DNA from: Dipteris shenzhenensis
Lineage: Eukaryota; Polypodiophyta; Polypodiopsida; Gleicheniales
Assembly: GCA_047967505.1 (NCBI GenBank)
Contig: CM106538.1
Length of the DNA stretch: 64,000 bases
Strand: one strand, 5' to 3'
The notes below the pieces were generated by a model. That model was not told the DNA's origin. It searched no databases and worked only from the letters and a program-made list of their open reading frames with translations. This document shows, one piece after another, positions 37,115 through 48,405 of the stretch. The number at the start of each line of letters is the position of its first letter. Position 1 is the stretch's first letter. Made by a program: the position numbers and the translations under genes.

Positions 37115-38400
37115 AGTTAGAATACCTTACCCGACCTAGTGGCAAAAAAAGAACCCTCCACCGGAGCTGACCTCTTGCCATACACACGAGGTCCAAGGGG
37201 AGGAAAGTCCACAGGTGATGAGAGAGAGAAAGATCTCTCAAAAGGGATGCCGATAACTGGCTCTCCAAAAGTGGAAGGTACAAAATCATCATCTAGGAGG
37301 TCAGAGAGGTTCTCCAAATCAGAAAAGGAGTTCTGCTGAGCCAGTCCTGCGAAGGAGGTACGAAGGATTCCTATCGAAGCAAGGAGAGAATGTAAGATCC
37401 CCTTCCCTCTATCCATAGAAAGAGGCACCTGTACTGAGTCCTGATCAAGAAGTGTTGCGGATGAGGTGCCAACAACCTGGGCTACTGAGGAAGGTACAGC
37501 CTGATCCTAGGGTAGAGTCGAACAAGGCTCCTGAACACTAGTCTCCTCTCGAGGCTCCAAGGGGATAGCCTCCGAAGCGATGGAGGTGTGATCTGAAGTA
37601 GAGGGCCTAACCACGACTGGAACCCACCGTGGGCCAGAGGTGGTGCAGGGTGCAGGAGGGACTCGAGTAGCCTTAGGAGGGGGGGAGCCCATGTCTGAGG
37701 CGGTGCCTGTGGAGCGGTAGGTCCTGCTCTTGCTCTCTGTCATAAGCTAGTACGAGCTGGTTGCTTTCTTGGCCTCTTTTTCTTCTTTGGAAAATCTTTG
37801 GCGAAGTGCCCCGAGGATCTGCAAATCCTGCACTGGTCCTGCCGACCTGCAACCTCAAATCTCTAGCGGAAGCCATCGAGTCGCTGTAGCATGATGTGGT
37901 CATCTGAAATATTAGGGTCTTGGACAATGACCCTAACCCTGGGTACCCCATTCATCCTGACCGCCTCAATAGCCGAAGAGGGCTCGCTAGGAAGACGGGG
38001 GATCTCTACTACCACACAAAACCTCTCGCCAATAACTGAAAGAAGCCGATGATAAACTCAGGGGAGACCAAGGAACCTGATGAAAACAGAAACTCCCTGC
38101 TTGTCCTCTTTAACTGGGTCAAAGCCCAATTGAAAAGAGAAACAAAAAAATCCTCCTGTAGCCTAGAAATAGAAACCCAACCTGTTTTAGGTCTCTCGTG
38201 ACATCCGGGGAATCTAGGCACACTTGAAAGAAATCCCGTCCCAACAACCGAACATCCTTAAGGTAGGGGGCGAGCTCTTGGGAAAGCGCCGCAAGCATCC
38301 AATCTCTAGCTTGTGACCTGGAGGAACGAGAGCCATGGATGCGTGCAAAGAGAGTCGTGGAACACTCATGCTCCAAATCCTTTTGCAACTGCTACAACTC
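37115..38400 (-). pseudogene. LINE-B ORF1 pseudogene (DUF4283 and zinc knuckle)
   Basis: Minus-strand frames read ECSTTLFARIHGSRSS and LLGRDFFQVCLDSP (38360-38190), then VSVFIRFLGLPL and EIPRLPSEPSSAI (38100-37960). A VPRVRVIVQDPNISDDH segment (37950-37910) and a knuckle CRICRSSGHFAKD (about 37830-37790) follow, then a Pro/Ser/Arg-rich tail to 37115. This is the layout of plant LINE ORF1 proteins, which bind element RNA. Stops and shifts near 38120, 37880 and 37745 break it. ORF1 ends about 15 bases before the ORF2 ATG. Confidence 0.8.
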
Positions 38401-38559
38401 GTCTTTTAAGAAAGTGACGGTTCTCACGGTCGGTATGGGCGGTAACGGATTGACTGAGTGGGAACCCATTCGTCAATCGAGGTGGGAAAGGCCGATTCAA
38501 ACACAAAGAACGCCGTCCGCTTTCCTAAAGCCCAGGAGACCCCTAAAGGAGAATAGGGT

Positions 38560-38951
38560 ACGCCAGATGAAGGGAGAGGGTGAAAGGAAGGTGGGAGAGA
38601 GAGGAATGAGCAAGGAGAGGAGTCAGCAAAGAGAGAGAGGAGGTAGCAAGAGTAGAGAAGGAAGGGAGACAAGGGAAGGATAGAGAAGAGGAGGAGTGGA
38701 GGAGAGAGGGGGAGGGGAGCAAAGAAAGAGCGAGGGGGGAGGGGGGGGAGGCAGGGGGAGCAGCAGCTAGGGGGGAGGAGGCAGTGCGCGGGGGGGACTG
38801 TAGTAGCGAGGGAGGGGAGTTGGGGGGGGAGGTGGGGGGAGGGGAAGCAAGGAGGGGAGGGAGGAGACAGGGGAGCAGCAAGTAGGGGGGAGGGGAGGGA
38901 GGAAACAGCACACGGGGGGGCTGTAATAGCGAGGGAGGGGAGTCGGGGGGG
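38560..38951. repeat. Purine-rich (plus) / CT-rich (sense) monomer-like repeats at LINE-B 5' end
   Basis: Almost 400 bp are nearly pure purine on the plus strand. Inside, a unit ggggagcagcagctagggg ... gtagtagcgagggaggggag (38755-38830) recurs at 38871-38951 (ggggagcagcaagtagggg ... gtaatagcgagggaggggag), about 117 bp apart. A partly similar block precedes it at 38700-38750. In sense orientation this is a C/T-rich 5' UTR made of repeats. The Pro/Leu-rich frames across it are composition artefacts. Confidence 0.8.
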
Positions 38952-39149
38952 AGCAGCAATCCATTCGAGTGAAAATGTGTATTGATCGTGAAATTTATTA
39001 AGCTTAAAAAAGATTTTGGGTTTGGTTTCAAACGGATTTCAGCTAGCATTTGTTGACATACTTTATACTATTGATAATGATAAAGATAACAAGCACCATG
39101 CTTCTTCCCTAAATATATTTCTCTAAAGAAAACATCTAGAGATGATCAC

Positions 39150-40150
39150 TTCATAGACTTTCCATGTCTTAGTTGGTCTTGTCGTTCCATGCAAGCTTGA
39201 TGTTCTCCTCAAATTTATGGCATTATCTCTAGTCTTCCTACACAAATAGCATGAGTTCAGAAAGAGGCTGACCACCACTTTTTGAGTGAACTAGACTTCA
39301 TCTGACAGACGAACCTTAACGTAGTTGGGGATATCCTGGCTTCTATCCCATAAGAGCGATGCTCTTTTAGGGCCAAACAACCTTCTCACTGAATCTGGAA
39401 CCACCAAAACTTTGCCCAAAGCATTAGCGACTGCATCCAAACTAGACCCTAGCCAAGAAGGCATGGCAAGAAAATCCACCAACACAGGGAATTCCCTATA
39501 CATAAATTCCTCGATGCTGAAACTAGGACTGCACGAGAAGATAGGCACCACTGCGCCAGAAAACATATGAGGGTTTTCCAAAATATCATTACGGAGTTCT
39601 TCAGAAACAGAGCAAACCAAAAAAAAAACCCTTACTCAGAGATCCAGCTTCAGTCGGGATCCTGCACTCTAGAGCCAGGAATTCCCTAAGTTCACTAAAG
39701 GTGGGTACTCGACCGATAAAGAACATGTAAACGCCTCCATTTGCCAACATCTAGAGTTCTTTCTTGATCGGATCAAATTCCACTCCGCATTCCACCATGT
39801 GACAGACTCCACTCTCTCGCATACCTGTTTAAGATGGGTGAGCCTCCCTTCTAGCCACGTCTGCGCATAGTAAGTCCCAAGCTTCGTCATGTGATAAAGG
39901 AGAGAAGTCACTACGTAGTTTCCTCGGCAGGGTCCCTGCATAAGACGGAGGCTTTTGAGATTCTTTCCTAGGCTCTGGGAGCCCTTCTTTGCCCTCATCT
40001 TGAACAGATCCATCGCCTATGGCCTTGCCCCGCACAGACTCCGAGAGAGGTTGGCATACCACCCCGCCAACCTCAATTAAGCCTCCGTTCATCAAATCGT
40101 CCTCGTCTGGATCTAGACAAGACTCCTCACACCTTCGCCTCTTCACACTT
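39150..40150 (-). pseudogene. ORF1 relic of a second LINE family (LINE-C)
   Basis: Minus-strand frames join into an ORF1-like protein. It has an N-terminal polar region (KRRRCEESCLDPDEDD; PPSYAGTLPRKLRSDFSPLS), then HLKQVCERVESVTWWNAEWN (after a frameshift near 39840), a phenylalanine-rich FFLVCSVSEELRND, a DUF4283-like core with FPVLVDFLAMPSWLGSSLDA, VANALGKVLVVPDSVRR and IPNYVKVRLSDEV (39540-39295), and a degenerate knuckle CYLCRK (about 39260) after an in-frame stop. No RT follows at lower coordinates; LINE-B begins there. It is therefore a truncated copy of a different family. Confidence 0.65.
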
Positions 40151-40259
40151 GTCGTGCATGCACATGCTGGAATGAATGGAAGATCAACTGCCCCTCAACT
40201 CTTTGTCACTTTATCCATAGTAATGACTATAGGTTGTAGTGGTTCTTCACGCCTTATTT

Positions 40260-41638
40260 AACTTCTATTGTAGAATGTGCTAAGGGTTTATGGGTTCAGG
40301 ATGCATCCAACCCAAGTTTTGTATCTCCATCCATTGGGGGTCTCCCGTAAGCATATTCTCTCTATTTTTTGATTAGAGCTTCTAGTTTGAACTAAGAGGT
40401 TATTAGAGTCTATCCCCATGCACCCGAAACGCAAGAGGCTCCTAGCTCGAAATCATGGATAGCCAGTGCTCTTGGTCGTGCTGAACATCGGCTGAACACT
40501 AGATGCATGCTAATTTTGGTGAGCAACTCCCGGAGTGGGAGTTTCTGGGTGCCAAGTGGGTGGCCCTAGTTGCCTCTTGGAATGAATGGCTTTCTCAGAT
40601 ATCCAGATTCCAATCTTGATGCAATGGGTTGGTGGGTTCATGCATGGGGACTTGCTAATGGATAGAGATCAAGCAAGTATCGATCCTTGGTGCACGCCTC
40701 TATCGTTCAGCTTAGTGCATCAATTTCATTTCTGAACGGCTTCTCTTCCTAAATGGAATGACAATCCTATTTGAGCACTCTCCCTCTCTCAACTCTCTTA
40801 GGTTGGTGGGCTCAGACAGGGCTAGTAGCCAAGTCCCCTTTTCGTGGATGGAATCATGTATTGCTAGAGATGTGTCGTAACTGTGACGTGGGGTCCTCTT
40901 AGTTGTAGGAGATGATCATTCGTTAAGGGTGTTTATGGACTACACCCACTCATCCCACCCATGGTGCATTGAATGTATCTCGAACATGGGTGAGCAATCT
41001 TGCCTATCCATCATCTGTGGGAGCCCATGGTAGACACCTTAAGTCGTAGTGATGCACGCCCATGGTAGACACCCTAAATGTTTTTTATTGCTTCAGTTGC
41101 TTGGCTTAAGGATGGGTCAAACCATCCTCGGCTATCCTCCAAAAGGTGTTGTGAAGGATGCTCTCTATGTTGGCCAAATACGAGGGACGGGCCGGAACAT
41201 TGACAAAAAAAGGGGTTGTATACAGGGATGCGCTGCCCACGTCATGGCCAACTCCGCCAACTGCTACATGATTGGATCTCCCTCCAACCACGACACCAAT
41301 CACACTTTGGTTACATAAATTAGCAGCCTGTGACGAGCGTGAACCAAGAAGCCGGATGACCATCCACCAATTCTACTTTCTTCTCCATCGGCGGGTGGGG
41401 CGACGAATGAGCTTGTGACATATTTAGCAACGCCGATGTCGCGTTGGCCCTTGTGCATACATATAAACAGCAAGATCGATTTCTGCAAGCACGAACTTGA
41501 AGGCGCTGTGATCTTGAGGTCGCATGATTTGTACGGTGAAGGGGAAGCAAGGAAAAATCCAAAGTGTCGGATTGGACTTGGTTCAACAATGTCCAACGTG
41601 AGAAGGCGGAGGCGGTATATGTCGGAGCAGCAGAAAGG
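40260..41638. other. Intergenic DNA, no gene recognised
   Basis: Moderate GC with many short frames on both strands (for example 41049-41318 plus, 41106-41363 minus), none with motifs. A catggtagacacc segment occurs twice near 41030-41080. From about 41340 GC rises towards the kinase gene. Confidence 0.5.
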
Positions 41639-41770
41639 AGGAGGAGGAGGAGGAGAAGCAGCATCACCTGCGGCAGGAGCGAAAGAGAAGGAGAAGGAGA
41701 AGGAGAAGGAGAAGCCAGGAAGAAGGCGAAGGAGAAGCGAAATGATAGGAGAAGGAGAAGCAAAATGATA
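41639..41770. repeat. GGA/GAAG microsatellite cluster
   Basis: A (GGA)n run at about 41639-41660 and an (AGAAGG)n run at about 41690-41712, with further GAAG-rich sequence to 41770. It produces Pro, Ser-Phe or Lys-Glu frames on both strands that I treat as artefacts. Confidence 0.9.
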
Positions 41771-42529
41771 GCAGGAGGAGGAGGAGCTTCCCACGTCCAG
41801 TAACGGTGTCGAGTCTTCTAATAGCGAAATTCGAAGCATTGCTGGAAACGGATTCCGTCCAGTGCTCTCACTGTTCATGGGATGGGAGGATGATGGTGAA
41901 ACCGCGACGCGAGAAGGCAACAGGAATCCGCAATTGAGAAGACAAAGAGGATCTCCTCAATTGGAAGGATCCGGCAAGCCGCCCCGCACCCCAGGGACGG
42001 CGAACGATTCCTTGCGCATTTGCCGGCACTACTGCTCCAAATCCCATGGCCTCTCCTGCCTTCGCAACAAGTCAATTCTCGCAAAATTTATTTCGCATCG
42101 CCGGCCTCCTCTACCCTCCATCTATCCAATTATCATCATCCATTTATGTGCCTTCACACATTACGGACAAACACATACACTAGCTCTGCCTGTTTACTAA
42201 TCAAAAATTAGCTCGCTACTCCATGCTCACTTAAACTTCTCTGCACGAGACTGCATTCTTAGAGGTGCAATGGCGCTCGGCCTTATGATTGTACGTTTTC
42301 AGAGTTGAAAGGATTAGGCTTCTCAAGGTCTCCTTGGCAGCGAGTTTTGATCGATCTCAGAATGAGTGGCAAGATGACTGTCCGGACATGCCGTTCTACT
42401 GAACGGAACGCGGGCATACTATGCATAATACGTTGTCCTACTCATGTTGGGGGACAGCAACAGACGGTTCGAAATGAATCACCACTAGTTTCTGGAATTA
42501 GTTCCACTGAAGTTTCGTCCTGAGCTTCC
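41771..42529 (+). other. Probable promoter/leader region of the USP-kinase gene
   Basis: This stretch is GC-richer than the intergenic DNA and pyrimidine-rich between 42000 and 42210, as plant core promoters often are. Plus-strand frames at 41862-42200 and 42305-42523 end before the kinase ATG and show no domain. The latter stops just before 42530, so it may be an upstream ORF in a long leader. No TATA box could be assigned with confidence. Confidence 0.4.
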
Positions 42530-45500
42530 ATGGCACATCTTCGGGGACGCTCTTTGGGTTCAATCCAGATTCTTGAAGAAGTGTGCTTGAATCAATGGTG
42601 TGGAAGACAGATACGGAAAAAAGGAAAGAAGCTACCCTTGTGGCCTGAAAATGTTTCAAATAGAAATATTATCGTATGCATGAAAATGAACGAAGACAGG
42701 AATCAACTTCTAGAATGGACACTTACAAGATTGGCCCAGCCAGGAGACACAGTCACGGTTATCCACGTTGTCAAAAATGGCACATCAAAGTCAGGTCAGC
42801 AAGAATCCACGTCTCTTTATAAGCATCTCCTTGTGATGTGTCCCGTTTATTAATGCCAATATTATCAGAAGAGAGCACACGTTGTAAACTTGGATGAACG
42901 ATAGACCCTGCCCAAACAAACGTGGGCAGCCAGATAGGCGAGTTTATCCATGCCAAGCAATCCTATTATTTTACCAAACGGAGATGGAATTGTTGTATAA
43001 ACTAGGTAGTCAAGTTCACAGGATTTGCTTACATGACTTCTGTTGAATAATCTCATGCTTCATATTAATGGCAAATTGCAAACTAGGGGTTCAAAAATCT
43101 TTCAAGTTCAGTCAAGCTTCTGAGTGTCTAAAATGAACCTAGGTCCTAAGAAAAACTCAGAGATTAAAACTTGCTTATTTTTCTGAAAATACTGAGGCGC
43201 CAGGTGCTATGGAAGGTTGCTGCTATTATACTTCCCTCTGGTTTTCCAACTTTAGTTCGGAATCATGATCCACAGCTGGCTACTGGTTAATTTATGGTGC
43301 AGCTTTTCTTTCCAGAGTATCCTACATTGTAAATGGCTAGATTCAGAGTAAAAGAAAACTGTTTTAGGTCAAAGAAAGTACTTTGTTTGAGAATGACACC
43401 ACATTTCATCTTTGAGAACTTATTCACGATTCACATTCAAAAGTACACACACTTATCTGTATGTTACTTTATTTGAGACCCACAACAAAAAGAACTTCCA
43501 TGGTCCCAACCTGTGTGCTTGTAGGACCAGTCACCTTTTAACTTTCACATGTTGATTTCTGCTGCATATTAAAATCACACAATTGTGTGTGCAGAATCAG
43601 AAAACCAAAAGGAGCTCGCCACAAGAGGCATAGTCAATAAGATAAAGAAAACTTTTGCCACTCTTTCTATTCAACTCGAGTTGTCAAAGGTAATGATTTT
43701 CAGGCTTTGATAATTTCTGAACAATACAACTTTGTATGTTACAGGTGAAGTAGTAATTCTATACTCTGCGCCCTTTTTTAGAGTACGTACCTCAAGAAAG
43801 CTTCTGTTTAGTTAGGAGGGTGACCCTCAAACACAAACACAGCGTTTTTGGAGGCTAAGGCCATACTGTCTCTGTGGTCTTAAGGTTTTAGGCCTTGAAC
43901 GAAGTTATCAACTTACCATTGATTTCTAACTAAACGTGGCTCACCAATTGCAGGTCAATCTAACAGTGCAATTATTTGAAGGTGATCATATTGCCCATGC
44001 AATTGTGGAGGTAGCCCATGAGATGAAAGCATCGTCCATTGTGCTTGGCAAGACAAGATTCCTTCCTGTTTCATGGTCAGTTTAAGTCTTTGCGATGCTG
44101 CATAACACTTTTTAAATGCTCAAGAAAAGAATTCTCTCATTAGATGGTGAAGAAATACATTAACAAAAGAATGGCAGAAAGCTGACTCAAACATCATGCG
44201 GAGCATGAAGAACTGATGGCATCAAAGGACTATGCAAAACTAATGGCATCAAAGGACCATGCAAAAACTGAAATAGCCAAGGCGGGGGACTGAAAATTCC
44301 AAATCTATCCAGAAGGGCATTCTAAAAAGAATGGGCTGTTTCTCCGTTCTCTGAGAAAAAACCTCCTCCTTGTCGAAACCCATCTAGTCCAGATGGCCAT
44401 CAAAGTGCCATATGTTGTGGCCAAGGTCTGGGCTGGGTGAACTTGCATCCTATCAACTGTGTCCGTACACTCATACACTCATTTTTCTTTCATGGACATA
44501 CTTAGTATCTTTTCTATTTTTCAGCTGATGTTTATTTATTTCTTTTGCATATACTTGCTGAGCACACATGTGATTACTTTCTTACAGGACTTACACTTCC
44601 ATCTGGACACGTTCTACAAATCCAATGCATTGGTCTTCATCAGCTCAATGATATCACTTTATCCATGGTCTTTACACCATGAGAATTTATCATCTTAACA
44701 TGGTAACGGCACCTTTCTGCAAAAGGATTAGCCACAGCTGATACTTTGTATGTGTACGCAGTCACACCACGATGACGAGATGATGGAAGCTAGTGCATGG
44801 ATTGAACTCTGCTACATGGAGTTATTTCACTATCCATAGGGTTGTCCAAGTCCTTATGACTTGCCGATGATCAACTGGATCACCCTCCATCTTTTAGCAT
44901 GCCTCATGACATTAGAATTTTATACCCTTTAGTTCCTAGATGCATACATACTGGCTTTGGGGTGAGCCATGGTGCACGTAGGCAGTAATGCTGACTCTTA
45001 CGAGCACAGTATGAGATTACATAAGGTTAAACCAGTGAGAGGGATGTAATCTCCAGAACCAATAATCTTTGAGTGTAAATATTTTTACCATGAGCACTCA
45101 CATAGACATTAGATATACACCACGAGCCATACCTCAAGAGTTGGCTCTGATACCAACTGACACGACCCCAGCACTCCTGAAACCTTTGATCTGCAAGCAA
45201 ACACAAGAACACACCAAATGTGAGGATTCTGAGCAGGCTGCTCACCACCCAACCATGACATCTAAGGGATGCGATCCGAATCGGGAGATGTCCCCTCCGA
45301 GCCACGAGCTGAGCTACTAGCACTAACTCCCAACCAGATCCTGACCAGCCTGGTGTCCCATACCACCAGATGGTGCCTAGAGGCCTTGGATCTACTGTCG
45401 GCTCAATCCAGGATTAGACCTAGCACCTGGGAACGAGACTCGCTCCCATCGGCTCATGAAAACTGAACCTTTGGGCCCCGTATATAAACTCAGGCCCAAT

Positions 45501-48357
45501 GCGCCAAAAAGAGCGAAGACCTCTAACTGGTTCGTACCCTTGCCACTCAACCCGAGAATCAAGCCTGCCTAGCCCTAAGCCCTCCCAGGATACCTGAGCT
45601 AGTCTTGTGTACCCCAGTATACGTCAGATACCAATCCGTGCACATGACACTTCCATACTCTCCAAGAGGGCATCCGTCCACCACCTATGCGATTGCTTAT
45701 GGCTTCTCCTCATTTGGGGGCCTTACAAGTGCATATCTACACTAGGTGGATGTCAAGAGGGTGACATTGATTTATAAAATCATTTGCACAAGTAATGTGT
45801 ACATTAAATGGGTTATTTTCAAACCACTCATTTTTTGAAAGTCATATGCTTAAGCACGACCATCCAAATACTATTAGTGATATCTCTTGTCTTAAATTAA
45901 AAACGAGGTATTACAATTATAAGAAAGACGAGGCGCTGTACATCTGATATCTCGTCTGAAATAAAAAATGAGGCATTACAATTATTTGTGATATCACGTC
46001 TTAAATAAAAATGAGGAAATTTCAATTATAAGCAAGACAAGGCGCTGTACCATCTGAAGTAGAAGCGTTAGAATGATAAATTACAGCATGCATGTGGGGC
46101 TCCCCCCTGCAGTCAACAGTGCCTCATTGGAACAACCTCCTCCACCACTGCAAGGACATAGTCTCTGTCATCCTATATAAAATGACCCTGCTGCTATGAT
46201 TCCCCTTTGTCTGTGACAAAATTGCTGACCGAGTTCCTTTTCTTTTCTTTTACAATCTTCTTTGGACACTTCGCAATAAAATGACTAAATTGCTGGCCAT
46301 AATTGCATTTGCCCTGCTTGAATTTTGAATTACAAAACAAGCACCTTATACCGGGCAGTCAAAATGACAAATAAGTAGCGTGAAATTATAGCTAGCATAT
46401 TCTTGATAGATCCAAGGCAACTCCACTGGCTCCTTCAAATATGATGAGAAAAAGACACATATTTCAAAGGCATGTAGAAGGAGGACGTGGATATTGAATT
46501 TATTCAGCTCACGATTATTCTTCCTTATTTTAATCTTCTTATTCAAATATAAGGTGAGCCTTGATTTGAGTTAATTTTGAAAAAATTGAGGAGGCTTAAT
46601 GATTGATGTGCTTGTCTCACAGATCCTATATGCCTTTGCCTTATATTAAAGCACTTCTTTTACTTGTTTCTTCTTTCAAACACTTTCTAATAGCTTAATG
46701 ATGTTCAACATTGTTATGGCATGAAATAGGTACCTACATTCTCTTGGAAAATATTGTGTCCAAAACTTATCTCCTCATTGCAAGGTGATTGTCGTGCGTA
46801 AGCAGAAAGTGATCCTAAAAAGAAATGGTGCTACACAAGGTAATTTCATTAGATGCCATTATGAATTCATCATTTTACAATTAGAGTAACCTACATATTG
46901 GATTCCATGTAATTTCACATATTTCTTGGTTTGAGCTTTCTAAAAGGTTTTGAACAAGAATTGGCATAAGTTGTTGACTTGCAAGTAGAATGCATTTTAT
47001 TTCTACTTAATTCAATGCAATTGAAAGTATAAGAAGGAAATTAAACTATAATTAAATGCATGAATTGTTGACTTGCAAGTAGAATGAATTTTATTCAATG
47101 CAATTAAACTTTGTATTTGCTCTGAATAGAGAAATTTATCTTTTAGAGTGCTTATACAATTTACTTATGTTAAAAAAGAAAGGAAAAATGATTGACAAGA
47201 GAACATATGGGAAAGATCATAATGCCAATTGAATTCTTCTCAAACCTTCAATAAAAGTTTACATAACCAAATCTACTGCGGGGCAATGAGATCCTATTCT
47301 TTATCTTTCTTGAAACAAATTAATGACTATGAAAGGTCAAGTAATCTCTTGCATGGAAGAGAAGAGAGAAAATAATAATTCAAATTACCTTCATTACGAG
47401 GAAAAAGTAATCTCTTTCATGTTGATTAACCATTCAAGTGAATATCAATTGTAAATGCCTTCAGGTAAAATCCAAACTCTCAGAGAGTTTCTCAAGCCAC
47501 AGCACTTGTTGGAAGAACAAATTACTGAATCTCAGAGTTCTGGAAGCTCATTCTCATCCAAAAATTCTTTGTGGACATCATATTCTAATTCTGAAGCAGA
47601 AACAATATTACATGAATACATAAAGGATTCACAAATACCAAAGGTAATAACAGATGCGAGCTCTGGCAGTGACTCGTCGTATTTTTCTGACAGTTCTGGT
47701 CAAGGTACACCAAAGAGCGTGCTATGCATGAGGGGGAGTTTCAGTTGCTTAAAAAAAGAAAGGTTTTTGGGAGATGATGTTAATTTGGAGCATCCAAAAC
47801 CCTTACTGTCAAGAAATAAGACAAGGATTGCAAATGGAAGACTTGCATGTGTGTGTGGAAATTTGAACCTGGCAACCTCCTTGACAGAAAGCAATTCGAT
47901 TCTTATGGAAATAACAGAAGAGGAAGAGGAACGACTACTACGGGGTACACCTCTCTCAGTGCAGAGAATGAAGGAAGCAGATTTGCATGCATTGTCTTCT
48001 TTAAAGAGCATTGAGAATTCAATTTGCACTAGTTCCTGCCACATTTTGGTGCCGGAAAATATGTGCCGACAAGAATGCTCTGCTACACCCGTGTTGGAAA
48101 GCGAACCACAGCAAACAGGAAATTTTGGGAAGAGATTTTCGTATGATGACCTGAAAGTAGCAACATGTAATTTCTCAGCTGGTAAGTCCTGCTTTGACAA
48201 AATTTCTCGTTTTTCTTAGAATATCTATCCTATCTGAAATTGTCCTCCCAGAAGTGACATGGAAACATTTCAAAACTAAGAATACCAGAATTATTGAGAA
48301 TATGGATGCATTGCATAACTAACAATGGCAGATTTGTCTCAATCAATATCGGTGAAA

Positions 48358-48405
<48 letters not shown>

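Larger units (their letters stand above)
32717..38960 (-). mobile_element. LINE-B: near full-length L1-type retrotransposon
   Basis: On the minus strand the element reads 5' CT-rich repeat region (38951-38560), ORF1 (38400-37115), ORF2 (37099-33149) and a 3' region down to about 32717. Its 3' boundary is supported by a second copy of the same end at 63781, where both flanks read taagtat-aaaacc followed by agagcaagctc. LINEs of this type copy themselves by target-primed reverse transcription. Both ORFs contain stops and frameshifts, so this copy is dead, though the domains are easy to read. The 5' end is not exactly placed and no target duplication was identified. Confidence 0.85.

Noticed and set aside
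38543-39049. 168-codon Pro/Leu/Ser-rich minus-strand frame
   Set aside because: Produced by the CT-rich repeat tract at the 5' end of LINE-B; composition alone explains it.
41300-41803. Several 100-200-codon frames on both strands
   Set aside because: They overlap GGA/GAAG microsatellites and give Pro, Ser-Phe or Lys-Glu runs; no motifs.
47438-47464. Start of an independent gene at 47438 or 47455
   Set aside because: The region just before 47465 is intron; the exon joins in phase to 46730-46839, which encodes the end of the USP domain.
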